DNA from: Luteimonas sp. MC1750
GTDB lineage: Bacteria > Pseudomonadota > Gammaproteobacteria > Xanthomonadales > Xanthomonadaceae
Reading direction: 5' to 3'
Assembly (NCBI RefSeq): GCF_016615955.1
Contig: NZ_CP067113.1
Location: 2,926,803 to 2,990,802 of the forward strand
DNA length: 64,000 nt
Made by a program: the position numbers and the translations under genes. Below are positions 10,167-17,585 of this stretch, in pieces (position 1 is the stretch's first letter; each line of letters opens with the position of its first letter). Under the pieces are notes generated by a model. The model made no database searches, was not told where the DNA came from, and saw only the letters and a list, made by a program, of their open reading frames with translations.

Positions 10167-12056
10167 TCAGGCCGCGGCGATGCGCCGCGCGCGCTCCAGG
10201 TGCACCAGCAGCAGCGAGATCGCCGCCGGGGTCATGCCGGGGATTCGCTGCGCCTGGCCGACGGTCTGCGGCCGGACCTGCTCCAGCTTCTGCCGCAGCT
10301 CGGCGGACAGGCCGCGCACGGTGGCATAGTCGAAGCCCCCCCCGATCAGCGCGTCCTCGCTGCGTCGCTGGCGCGCGATCTCCTCGCGCTGGCGTTCGAG
10401 GTAGCCGGCGTACTTGGCCTCGATCTCGACCTGTTCGGCCACCGCCGCATCCGCCACCGCCGGGCCGAACGACGCCACGGACGCCAGTTTCGCGTAGTCG
10501 AGCTCCGGGCGGCGCAGCAGGTCGAGTCCGCTGCACTCGCGGCTGATGTCGATGCCGAGGGTGGCGGCGGCGTCGCGCCCGGTGGCGTTGTTCGGCGAGG
10601 CCCACAGCGCGCCCAGGCGCTGCGTTTCGACGGCGACCGCGTCGCGCTTGCGCGCGAACGCGCTCCAGCGCGCGTCTTCGACGAGGCCGAGCCCGCGGCC
10701 CACGGGGGTCAGCCGCAGGTCGGCGTTGTCCTCGCGCAGCTGCAGCCGGTACTCGGCGCGGCTGGTGAACATGCGGTAGGGCTCGACGGTGCCGTGGGTG
10801 ATGAGGTCGTCGACCAGCACGCCCAGGTAGGCCTGGTCGCGGCGCGGCGCCCAGCCCTCGCGGCCCTGCACGGCGCGCGCGGCGTTCGCCCCGGCGAGCA
10901 GTCCCTGCGCGGCGGCCTCTTCGTAGCCGGTGGTGCCGTTGATCTGGCCGGCGAAGTACAGCCCGGCGACGGCCTTGGTCTCCAGCGTCGCCTTGAGTCC
11001 GCGCGGATCGAAGTAGTCGTATTCGATGGCGTAGCCCGGGCGGGTGATGTGCGCGCGCTCGAAGCCCTGCACCGAGCGCACCAGCGCCAGCTGCACGTCG
11101 AATGGCAGCGAGGTCGAGATGCCGTTGGGATAGATCTCGGCCACGCCGAGGCCTTCGGGTTCGACGAACACCTGGTGGCTGTCCTTCTCCGCGAAGCGCA
11201 CCACCTTGTCCTCGATCGAGGGGCAGTAGCGCGGCCCGGTGCCTTCGATCTGCCCGGAATACAGCGGCGAGCGATGCAGCGCGGCGCGGATGATGTCGTG
11301 CGTGCGCGCCGTGGTCTGGGTGATCCAGCACGACACCTGCGCCGGGTGGTCGTCGCGCGTGCCCATGAACGAGAACACCGGACGCGGGTCGTCGCCGGGC
11401 TGCTCGACCATCACCGAATAGTCCAGCGTGCGGCCGTCGATGCGCGGCGGCGTTCCGGTCTTCAGGCGGTCGACGACGAAGGGGCCTTCGCGCAGGCGTT
11501 CGGCCAGCCGCGTCGAGGGCGGATCCCCCATGCGCCCGCCCGCGTGCTGCGCTTCGCCCACGTGGATGCGGCCGGCCAGGAAGGTGCCCGCAGTGAGTAC
11601 CACCGCCGGCGCATCGAAGCGCAGTCCGGTGTGGGTGATCGCACCGCGCACCGTGCCGCCCTCGATCACCAGGTCGTCGACCGCGGCCTGGAACACCGTG
11701 AGGCCCGGCTGCGCTTCCACGGCGTGGCGGACGAAGGCGCGGTACAGCGCGCGGTCGGCCTGGCAGCGCGTCGCGCGCACGGCCGGACCCTTGGACGCGT
11801 TGAGCCGGCGCCACTGGATGCCGGCCGCGTCGGCGGCGCGCGCCATCAGTCCACCCAGCGCATCGATCTCGCGCACCAGGTGGCCCTTGCCGATGCCGCC
11901 GATCGCCGGATTGCAGCTCATCGCACCGATGGTCTCGATGCTGTGCGTGAGCAGCAGCGTGCGCGCGCCGGCACGCGCCGCGGCGAGCGCGGCTTCGGTG
12001 CCGGCGTGGCCGCCGCCGATCACGATGACGTCGTGGCGATGGAAGTCGTGATGCAT
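10167..12056 (-). CDS. mnmG: tRNA uridine-5-carboxymethylaminomethyl(34) synthesis protein MnmG
   Basis: 629 residues, the usual MnmG/GidA length. FAD-binding motif at the N-terminus ([15 protein letters not shown]), the conserved [23 protein letters not shown] block, and the C-terminal helical MnmE-interacting domain. With MnmE it installs the carboxymethylaminomethyl group on U34 of tRNAs decoding two-codon boxes. The partner mnmE lies at the other end of this window (60.1-61.5 kb), not adjacent as in many bacteria. The start [15 protein letters not shown] is chosen because the FAD motif follows within ten residues. A GATAAT box six bases upstream suggests a nearly leaderless message. Confidence 0.96.
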   Translation of the reverse strand: MHHDFHRHDVIVIGGGHAGTEAALAAARAGARTLLLTHSIETIGAMSCNPAIGGIGKGHLVREIDALGGLMARAADAAGIQWRRLNASKGPAVRATRCQADRALYRAFVRHAVEAQPGLTVFQAAVDDLVIEGGTVRGAITHTGLRFDAPAVVLTAGTFLAGRIHVGEAQHAGGRMGDPPSTRLAERLREGPFVVDRLKTGTPPRIDGRTLDYSVMVEQPGDDPRPVFSFMGTRDDHPAQVSCWITQTTARTHDIIRAALHRSPLYSGQIEGTGPRYCPSIEDKVVRFAEKDSHQVFVEPEGLGVAEIYPNGISTSLPFDVQLALVRSVQGFERAHITRPGYAIEYDYFDPRGLKATLETKAVAGLYFAGQINGTTGYEEAAAQGLLAGANAARAVQGREGWAPRRDQAYLGVLVDDLITHGTVEPYRMFTSRAEYRLQLREDNADLRLTPVGRGLGLVEDARWSAFARKRDAVAVETQRLGALWASPNNATGRDAAATLGIDISRECSGLDLLRRPELDYAKLASVASFGPAVADAAVAEQVEIEAKYAGYLERQREEIARQRRSEDALIGGGFDYATVRGLSAELRQKLEQVRPQTVGQAQRIPGMTPAAISLLLVHLERARRIAAA

Positions 12057-12062
12057 TTCGCA

Positions 12063-12068
12063 ATTATC
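12063..12068 (-). promoter_or_regulatory. -10 box abutting mnmG start
   Basis: GATAAT lies six bases before the mnmG ATG. This is a close match to the sigma70 -10 consensus with no room for a 5' untranslated region. Confidence 0.5.
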
Positions 12069-12104
12069 GCGCTTGGCCGCGTCGATGCGGCGGGCGGAGG
12101 GAAG

Positions 12105-12120
12105 TTGGCACGCATCCTGC
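12105..12120 (+). promoter_or_regulatory. Sigma54 (RpoN) -24/-12 promoter
   Basis: The bases TTGGCACGCATCCTGC carry GG at 12107-12108 and GC at 12119-12120 with exactly ten bases between. They match the sigma54 consensus TGGCAC-N5-TTGC at all but one position (C for the first T of the -12 element). The predicted start site is near 12131. The promoter faces away from mnmG, toward a structured region ending in a terminator. Confidence 0.6.
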
Positions 12121-12130
12121 ATTCGATACA

Positions 12131-12252
12131 GGCGCACCCGGGATGGCAATCGCCTAGGGGGGCGTGGCCGGAGATTGGAACAGGGCTGGCCAAGCGCATC
12201 CCGGGGAAGCGAAGGGGCCGAACGTCGGGGGACGTTCGGCCCCGTTTTTTTT
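12131..12252 (+). ncRNA. Candidate RpoN-dependent small RNA, about 122 nt
   Basis: A non-coding stretch begins about 11 bases after the -12 GC of a sigma54-type promoter and ends in a near-ideal intrinsic terminator. A perfect 9-bp closing helix pairs CCCGGGATG (12137-12145) with CATCCCGGG (12197-12205). Inside it lie a small GGC-AATC-GCC hairpin and GGCC/GGCC pairing. It is followed by a single-stranded GAAGCGAA and the terminator hairpin with a GGGG tetraloop. No ORF of credible codon use is present. I do not recognise an Rfam family. It is antisense to the region just upstream of mnmG and could also overlap that gene's promoter. Confidence 0.5.
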
Positions 12253-12253
12253 C
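12214..12253 (+). terminator. Strong rho-independent terminator
   Basis: A perfect 13-bp stem (GGGGCCGAACGTC with GACGTTCGGCCCC), loop GGGG, then GTTTTTTTTC. The U-run exists only on the plus-strand transcript. It therefore terminates a rightward RNA, although no plus-strand protein gene lies upstream. Confidence 0.9.
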
Positions 12254-12462
12254 GGCGGGCCCTGGAGGCCCGCGATGCCGGGTAAGGCGCCGACACCCGG
12301 CAGGAGCGGAACAGGGGGGATCCGGGCTCCCCCGCCGGGTGTCGACATTGGTCACCCCGGTTTACGTCAGGAAGCGACGCAACCGGTCAGTCGGCCTAGC
12401 TTGCGACGACTGCGATGCCGGCGCAAGCGTTCCCGAGGCCGATTTGCGCGACGGCGGTCGCG
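12254..12462. other. Structured non-coding spacer downstream of the candidate sRNA
   Basis: No gene is seen. The spacer holds a 7-bp hairpin (12255-12273) and a larger imperfect hairpin whose outer 11-bp arms (CGACACCCGGC at 12291-12301, GCCGGGTGTCG at 12334-12344) are perfect. An inner GGGGGA/TCCCCC helix lies within them. Read leftward it is the 3' region of the Gly/Tyr-rich lipoprotein gene. The rest (12345-12462) shows nothing recognisable. Confidence 0.45.
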
Positions 12463-13272
12463 TTACCGCTCTTCCTCGGTCGCCGGCCGGCGCAGCCGCT
12501 GCGGAGACACGCGGGTGGGAGCCGAGGCCCGCGATGGGGCCGATTGCCTCGGTGCCTGCCGCATCGGCGGCGCGGTCTGGGCCCGCGGGGCCGGCATCGT
12601 GCGCATCCGCGGCGACGGCGCGGAGCGCAGCGGCGCGTCCGATCCCGCAGGCGCGCGCAGGGCACCGCCATCGCGCACCCGACTGCGCGGCGGCGGGGTC
12701 GGCTGCTGCCGGACCGGCGCGCTGCGCTGAAGCGGCGGCATCGGACGACGCAGCTCCTGGGGCGAGCGCAGGCGGCTGCGCGGCGGAGCCGCTTCACCGA
12801 CGCCGCGCGTCAGCGGGGACGCGGCACCCGGCCGCGGGGACGCGCGCCGCGCGTCCCGTATCCGCTCGAACTCCTCCAGCGAAGACGGAATCCGCGGGTT
12901 GGAGGATCCGGGCCCCCTGCTCACCGGCGGGCGGACATCGGGGCGGTCCCGGCCGCCGGGCTGGGGACGATAGGGCGGACGGTGCTGGTATCCGGGACGG
13001 CTGTACCAGCCGGGGTAGCCGCCGTACCACGGGGAGCCCCACGCGCCGTAGAGGCCGCCGTAGTAGCCCGAGCCGCGGTAGTAACCGGAACTGCCGTAGC
13101 CATAGCCGCCGTAGTACGGATCGTAGTAGCCGGAATGGCCGTAGGGCGCAGCGCTGCCATGGTAGTAGTCGCCGTAGCCGCGGCCATAGCTGCCGCCGTA
13201 CTCGCTGTAGCCATAGCCCGTCGCGCAACCGGCCAGGAGGGCTGCGGCGAGGCCGATGAGGATCTTGCGCAT
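12463..13272 (-). CDS. Gly/Tyr-rich lipoprotein of unknown function
   Basis: 269 residues. The lipobox signal MRKILIGLAAALLAGC is followed by a ~75-residue region rich in Gly, Tyr and Ser (GYGYSEYGGSYGRGYG, GGYGYGSSGYYRGSGYY). Then comes a ~170-residue Pro/Arg/Ser-rich tail with no recognisable domain. Such YG-rich regions occur in surface-exposed or structural proteins and may be disordered or adhesive. No enzymatic motif is seen. The gene is divergent from the PLP enzyme at 13395. Translation is supported by the signal peptide and continuous codon bias, but the function is unknown. Confidence 0.7.
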   Translation of the reverse strand: MRKILIGLAAALLAGCATGYGYSEYGGSYGRGYGDYYHGSAAPYGHSGYYDPYYGGYGYGSSGYYRGSGYYGGLYGAWGSPWYGGYPGWYSRPGYQHRPPYRPQPGGRDRPDVRPPVSRGPGSSNPRIPSSLEEFERIRDARRASPRPGAASPLTRGVGEAAPPRSRLRSPQELRRPMPPLQRSAPVRQQPTPPPRSRVRDGGALRAPAGSDAPLRSAPSPRMRTMPAPRAQTAPPMRQAPRQSAPSRASAPTRVSPQRLRRPATEEER

Positions 13273-13382
13273 GTCGCCTTCCCCCGTGTGGTTGCCATCA
13301 CAGGGTCGGCCCAGGCCATTGAATTGCGGCTTAACCCCGGACCCGCAGGGTGGACGCAGCTGAACCGCGTCCGCAAGTCCGC

Positions 13383-13388
13383 TAGTCT
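13383..13388 (+). promoter_or_regulatory. -10-like box abutting the PLP enzyme start
   Basis: TAGTCT ends six bases before the ATG at 13395 (spacer GGCGGC), the recurrent leaderless arrangement of this window. Confidence 0.45.
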
Positions 13389-13394
13389 GGCGGC

Positions 13395-14354
13395 ATGCCC
13401 GCTGCCGTCACTTTCGACGACGTCCTGGCCGCCGCCGCCCGGATCGCACCCCACACGCAGCCCACGCCGGTGCTGCGTTCCACGGCCATCGACGCGCTGG
13501 CCGGTTGCCACCTCGCGTTCAAGGCCGAGCACCTGCAGCGCGCCGGCGCGTTCAAGTTCCGCGGCGCCTGCAACGCGGTCTGGGCCCTGTCCGAGGCGCA
13601 GGCGCGGCGGGGGGTGGCCACCCACTCCTCCGGAAACCACGGCGCCGCGCTGGCGCTGGCCGCGACCACGCGGCGCATCGGCTGCCAGGTGGTGGCGCCG
13701 CGGGGCGCAGTCACCAGCAAGCTCGCGGCGATCGCCGGCTACGGCGCGGTCCTGCACCACTGCGATGCCGGGATCGCCGCGCGTGAAGCCGCCTGCGCCG
13801 GCGTCATCGACGCGACCGGCGCCGTGTTCGTGCATCCGTACGCGGATCCCGCGGTCATCGCCGGCCAGGGCACGGCGGCGCTGGAACTGCTGGCCAGCTC
13901 GGGCCCGTTCGATGCCCTGGTGGTGCCGGTGGGCGGCGGCGGACTGGCCGCGGGCACGGCCCTGGCGCTGGCGGCCCGCGCGCCCGGATGCCGACTGGTG
14001 CTGGCCGAGCCGGCCGGCGCGGCCGAGACCCGCGACTCGCTGGCCCGCGGCGAACGGGTCACCGGGTTCGTCCCCGACACGATCTGCGACGGTTTGCGCG
14101 GCACCCTCGGGGCGCCGGGCTTCGAGATCCTGCACGCGCACGGCGCCGAGGTGCTGGTGGTCGACGACGCCAGCACCGTCTCGGCCATGCGCCTCATCTG
14201 GCAGCGCATGAAGCAGGTGGTCGAGCCGTCCTCGGCGATCGCGCTGGCGGCGGTACTCGGGTATCGGGAGCGCTTCGCCGGGCTGCGCGTGGGCGTGGTA
14301 CTGAGCGGCGGCAACGTCGACCTCGACGCCCTGCCCTGGGCCGCGGCGGCGTGA
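13395..14354 (+). CDS. PLP-dependent threonine/serine dehydratase or serine racemase-like enzyme
   Basis: 319-residue fold-type II PLP enzyme. The Schiff-base lysine lies in AGAFKFRGA (near residue 54), the substrate/phosphate-loop motif is SSGNHG, and the glycine-rich PLP phosphate cradle is VGGGGLAAG. It has no C-terminal ACT regulatory domain. It is therefore the short catabolic or racemase-like class rather than biosynthetic IlvA. Reactions possible for this class are threonine or serine deamination, or serine racemisation; the sequence alone does not choose. It overlaps the next gene by 4 bases (GTGA), indicating translational coupling. Confidence 0.85.
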   Translation: MPAAVTFDDVLAAAARIAPHTQPTPVLRSTAIDALAGCHLAFKAEHLQRAGAFKFRGACNAVWALSEAQARRGVATHSSGNHGAALALAATTRRIGCQVVAPRGAVTSKLAAIAGYGAVLHHCDAGIAAREAACAGVIDATGAVFVHPYADPAVIAGQGTAALELLASSGPFDALVVPVGGGGLAAGTALALAARAPGCRLVLAEPAGAAETRDSLARGERVTGFVPDTICDGLRGTLGAPGFEILHAHGAEVLVVDDASTVSAMRLIWQRMKQVVEPSSAIALAAVLGYRERFAGLRVGVVLSGGNVDLDALPWAAAA

Positions 14355-14971
14355 CGCGCCGGCGTCGCCACCGCGGCGCCCGGCCGCGGCGCCTGTGGCG
14401 CTGGCCGCTGCGCCTCCTGCTGGTGCTGGCGCTGTGGCTGGCCGGCGTCGCGGCATGGATCGTCTATGTCGGCGGACGCGACCAGGCCCGCCCGGCGGAC
14501 GCCATCGTGGTGCTGGGGGCGGCGGCCTACGACACCCGTCCCTCGCCGGTGTTCACCGAGCGCATCCGCCATGGCATCGAACTCTACGACCGCGGCTACG
14601 CCGGCGCCCTGGTGTTCACCGGCGGCTACGGCGACGGCGCGCGCTTCTCGGAGTCGCAGGTCGCGCGCAGCTTCGCGCTGCGCGCCGGCGTGCCGGAGGA
14701 CGCGATCCTGATCGAGACGCTGTCGCGTACCACCTACCAGAACCTCGCGCGCAGCCGCGACCTGCTGTCCGACCACGGCCTGCAGCGCGTGATCGTGGTC
14801 AGCGACCCGCTGCACATGGCGCGCGCGCTGCGGCTGTGCCGCCATCTCGGCATCGACGCGGTGGGCTCGCCGACCCCCAGCACGCGCTTCCGCAGCTTCC
14901 GCACCCGCTGGCGCTTCCTCGCGCGCGAGGTGTACTTCTTCCACCGCGACCTGGTGGTTTCGCCGGACTGA
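14351..14971 (+). CDS. YdcF family (DUF218) membrane-anchored protein
   Basis: 206 residues from a GTG that overlaps the preceding stop codon. A basic N-terminus and one transmembrane helix (LRLLLVLALWLAGVAAWIVYV) precede a DUF218/YdcF domain with the motifs ADAIVVLGAAAY and ALVFTGGYG, plus a final DPLHMARALRLC segment. Family members are implicated in envelope functions such as vancomycin sensitivity (SanA) or cyclic-glucan and peptidoglycan processes. The substrate is not defined. Coupling to the PLP enzyme is positional only. Confidence 0.83.
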   Translation: MTRRRRHRGARPRRLWRWPLRLLLVLALWLAGVAAWIVYVGGRDQARPADAIVVLGAAAYDTRPSPVFTERIRHGIELYDRGYAGALVFTGGYGDGARFSESQVARSFALRAGVPEDAILIETLSRTTYQNLARSRDLLSDHGLQRVIVVSDPLHMARALRLCRHLGIDAVGSPTPSTRFRSFRTRWRFLAREVYFFHRDLVVSPD

Positions 14972-14984
14972 GCCGGCCGCCCCC

Positions 14985-15674
14985 TCAGCCGGCCTGCCCC
15001 ACCAGGGTCAATCCTTCGCGCAGCAGCCAGCGCGTGGCCGCGGCGCGGTCGGCCTGTGGCAGGCCGTCGAGCACGCCCACCAGCCAGCGGAAGGAGCGGC
15101 AGCGCGCGGCGCGGCTGGCCGCGTCACTCCCCTCGGAGGCGAGCCCGAGCATGAACCCCTCGTGCAGGAAGGTCGCGCTGACCGCGGCCGACTTCAGCAC
15201 CTGGCGCGCATGCGCGGGATCGTAGGGCTGCATCTGGCCCTGCAGCCCGGTCAGCGCGATGTCGGTGAAGGCCAGCACGAAGCGCTCGCGGCTGGCATCG
15301 CCCAGGCGATCGACCGCGCGCTGGAACGCCGCCACGTCGCGCGCGGCGTCCGGCTCGAACAGCGTGCACAGGGCGGTGGATTCGCTGTCCGAGCGGGAGC
15401 TGGCGTGCACGGCCTTGAACAGGCGGTCGATCGCCGGGTCGGGCGCGCGCAGCAGCACGTCGTCGCCGAGCGACATCACCGCGGACGGATCGAGCTGGGA
15501 GAGGTCGATGTCGTAGCGCTGGGCGTCCGCCGACAGCACCGGCGCGAGTGCGAGCAGGAGCGCCGGCAGCGCGAGCATGCGACGCAGCCGGTGCTGCAGG
15601 CCAGTGGCGCGGCTGGCGTGGCCGGAGCGCGCGATGGCGGGACGGAACTGGATTCGGGGCGGCAGGTTCGGCAT
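14985..15674 (-). CDS. Unknown secreted or membrane-anchored protein
   Basis: 229 residues and not recognised. A basic N-terminal stretch precedes a hydrophobic signal-like segment (MLALPALLLALAPVLSADAQ), so export is likely. The mature part is mostly helical with scattered single cysteines and no motif I can assign. The start MPNLPPRIQ is preferred over a longer in-frame ORF because TACACT lies six bases before this ATG. An ATG at the signal peptide itself (MLALPALLLA) is an alternative. It is separated by about 100 bp from bioC and not obviously part of the biotin operon. Confidence 0.6.
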   Translation of the reverse strand: MPNLPPRIQFRPAIARSGHASRATGLQHRLRRMLALPALLLALAPVLSADAQRYDIDLSQLDPSAVMSLGDDVLLRAPDPAIDRLFKAVHASSRSDSESTALCTLFEPDAARDVAAFQRAVDRLGDASRERFVLAFTDIALTGLQGQMQPYDPAHARQVLKSAAVSATFLHEGFMLGLASEGSDAASRAARCRSFRWLVGVLDGLPQADRAAATRWLLREGLTLVGQAG

Positions 15675-15680
15675 GGCGCG

Positions 15681-15686
15681 AGTGTA
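15681..15686 (-). promoter_or_regulatory. -10-like box abutting the unknown secreted protein start
   Basis: TACACT, a good -10 match, is separated from the ATG at 15674 by CGCGCC (six bases). Confidence 0.5.
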
Positions 15687-15783
15687 TGCAGCGACCTGCG
15701 CCGCAGGATGAACGCTGGCCACGGGCGCGGGTGCGCCGCATGCGTGTCCGCGCGCCACGGCGCGGGTGCCGCTGCCGGCGGGC

Positions 15784-16677
15784 TCAGCCGCCGCGGCGGC
15801 GCACCGGGATCCCGGATGCGGGGAAGCGCGCCACGTCCTCGCCGCCCTCGCGGATCGGCTGGCCGTGCGCGGGTGCCCACGCCATCGCGGTGACGGTTTC
15901 CCAGGTGGCGGGCAGCAGGCCGTCCTCGCCGCGCCACGGTTCGTAGGCGGCCTGCGCGGCGGCGAAGCGCCCGCGTCCGGTCAGCGCACGCCGCCGCGTG
16001 GCGAGCGCATTGGTCGCGCCCAGCGCGCGCAGGCCGCGCATGAGGTCGGCCATGTCGGGGTGGCGATGCACGTCGACGTCGCGGTCGAGCACCGGATCGC
16101 GGAACCCGGCGCGCATCAGCGCGTCGCCGAACGCGGCCATGGGCGGGAAGGGCGAGACGTGCGCCGCGGCGTCGGCGCCGGCGAACGCGGTCCGCAGTTC
16201 GTGCAGGGTGTCGGGGCCGAAGGTCGAGCACAGCAGCAGGCCACCCGGACGCAGCACGCGGCGGAAACCGGCGAACAGCGCGTCGAGGTCATCGACCCAC
16301 TGCAGGCAGAGGTTGCTGAAGATCAGGTCGACGCTGTCGTCGGCCAGGGGCAGCGCGCGGGCATCGGCGCAGATGCGGTCGATGGGCCGCTGCAGCGGGT
16401 TCCAGCCGCGCCTGGGCGCGACTTGGCGCAGCATCGGCAGCGCGAGGTCGATCGCGACCACGCGGGCCTTCGGCCAGCGCCGTCGCAGCTCGAGCGCGGC
16501 GGTCCCGGGGCCGCTGCCGAGGTCGACGATGCTCGCCGGCGACTGCTCGCCGAGGTATTCCAGCGATTCGAGCAGGCGCGATTCGATCTCGCGCTGCAGG
16601 TCGGCGGCGGCGCTGTAGCTGCCGGCCGCGCGCGAGAAAGCGCGGCGGACCTGGCGGTGGTCGAAGACGTCGTTCAT
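15784..16677 (-). CDS. bioC: Malonyl-ACP O-methyltransferase BioC
   Basis: 297 residues with a class I SAM-dependent methyltransferase fold. Motif I is IVDLGSGPGTAALELRRR, and LIFSNLCLQWVDDLDALF and RVLRPGGLLLCSTFGPD are characteristic of BioC. It methylates malonyl-ACP to start the disguised pimelate route to biotin. The start codon overlaps the end of bioH by four bases. It is the last gene of the bioB-bioF-DMT-bioH-bioC operon on the minus strand. Confidence 0.93.
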   Translation of the reverse strand: MNDVFDHRQVRRAFSRAAGSYSAAADLQREIESRLLESLEYLGEQSPASIVDLGSGPGTAALELRRRWPKARVVAIDLALPMLRQVAPRRGWNPLQRPIDRICADARALPLADDSVDLIFSNLCLQWVDDLDALFAGFRRVLRPGGLLLCSTFGPDTLHELRTAFAGADAAAHVSPFPPMAAFGDALMRAGFRDPVLDRDVDVHRHPDMADLMRGLRALGATNALATRRRALTGRGRFAAAQAAYEPWRGEDGLLPATWETVTAMAWAPAHGQPIREGGEDVARFPASGIPVRRRGG

Positions 16678-17585
16678 GTCGATTCCGTGGCGCCCGGCGC
16701 CGTGCCCGCGCGGGCCTGCGCGAGGAAGCCGGCGATGGCCGCGGCCACCTCGTCGGCGTGGGTGAGGAAGGGGGCGTGTGCGCCGCGTTCGATCTGCACG
16801 ACGTGTGCGCCCGGCGCGGCCGCGGCGGCGGCGCGCATCGCCCGCGGATCCACCACGCGGTCGCGACGGCCGGCGATCCACAGGCTCGGCACCGCGAGTC
16901 CCGGCAGCAAGGAGCGCTGGTCCACGGTGCGCAGCAGGTCGAGCCCCTGCGCCAGCGCCGCGGCCGGCGGCTCGCCGCGCGCGAAGACCTCGCCGCGCAG
17001 CGCGCGCAGCTCGCCGCGGGCGTCGTCCGAGCCGAAGGCTTCGAGCGCGATGAAGCGCTCCAGGGTGCCGTGATAGTCGTCGCGCAGGCCCTTGGCGAAG
17101 CTGGCGAAGATCTCCGGCGACATGCCGTATCTGCCCCTGTCGTCGATCGCGGCTGTAGCCGCTCCTGCAGTTGCATGGCCTGGTGTGGCGGTCGCGGCTG
17201 GCCTCGGGGCTGTAGGAGCGGCTACAGCCGCGATCGGCGCAGCGTCGCGTACGAAGCGCGGCGCCGAACACAGCATCACCAGTCCCGGCACCTGCGTCGG
17301 GCGCAGCGCCGCCGCGCGCAGCGCGAACATGCCGCCGAGCGACCAGCCGAGCCAGGGCGCGGCCGGCACGCGCGCGGCCACTGCCGCGACCACCGCGTCC
17401 GGCTCGAGCGCGACGGCGCTGTCGCGGCTGCGGCCGTGGCCTGGCAGGTCGACGACATGCAGCTCGAAGCGGTCCGCCAGCCGCGCCACCAGCGGTGCGA
17501 ACACGCCGCCGTGCATCGCCCAGCCGTGCAGCAGCACCAGCGGCGCGCCGCGGCCGTGCACGTCGATGTGCAGGTCCGCGCTCAT
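16674..17585 (-). CDS. bioH: Pimeloyl-ACP methyl ester carboxylesterase BioH, with REPIN-derived insertion
   Basis: 303-residue alpha/beta hydrolase that removes the methyl ester from pimeloyl-ACP. The nucleophile serine is in GWSLGG (about residue 82), the acid in GRRDRVVDP, and the histidine in ERGAHAPF. Family members are about 255 residues. The surplus comes from an Ala/Pro/Thr-rich segment, residues about 117-147, between FVRDAA and GRYGMSPEIF at the entrance to the cap domain. That segment is encoded by an inverted pair of the window's 25-bp repeat (17145-17235) read in frame as IAAVAAPT...GAATAAI. Because frame and active site are intact, the protein is probably functional. It overlaps the upstream transporter gene by ATGA. 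Confidence 0.9.
   Translation of the reverse strand: MSADLHIDVHGRGAPLVLLHGWAMHGGVFAPLVARLADRFELHVVDLPGHGRSRDSAVALEPDAVVAAVAARVPAAPWLGWSLGGMFALRAAALRPTQVPGLVMLCSAPRFVRDAAPIAAVAAPTAPRPAATATPGHATAGAATAAIDDRGRYGMSPEIFASFAKGLRDDYHGTLERFIALEAFGSDDARGELRALRGEVFARGEPPAAALAQGLDLLRTVDQRSLLPGLAVPSLWIAGRRDRVVDPRAMRAAAAAAPGAHVVQIERGAHAPFLTHADEVAAAIAGFLAQARAGTAPGATEST
17145..17235. repeat. REPIN-like inverted repeat pair inside bioH
   Basis: Two arms in opposite orientation, 17145-17170 and 17210-17235, each carrying the hairpin core GCGGCTGTAGCCGC plus GCTCCT. They are separated by about 39 bp. The arms match those in comF almost exactly. The length of 91 bp is not a multiple of three, but the interrupted gene stays in frame across it. 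Confidence 0.85.

Noticed and set aside
12020..12355. A 111-codon minus-strand ORF upstream of mnmG
   Set aside because: It overlaps the mnmG start in another frame and runs through the terminator hairpin; codon use is not protein-like.
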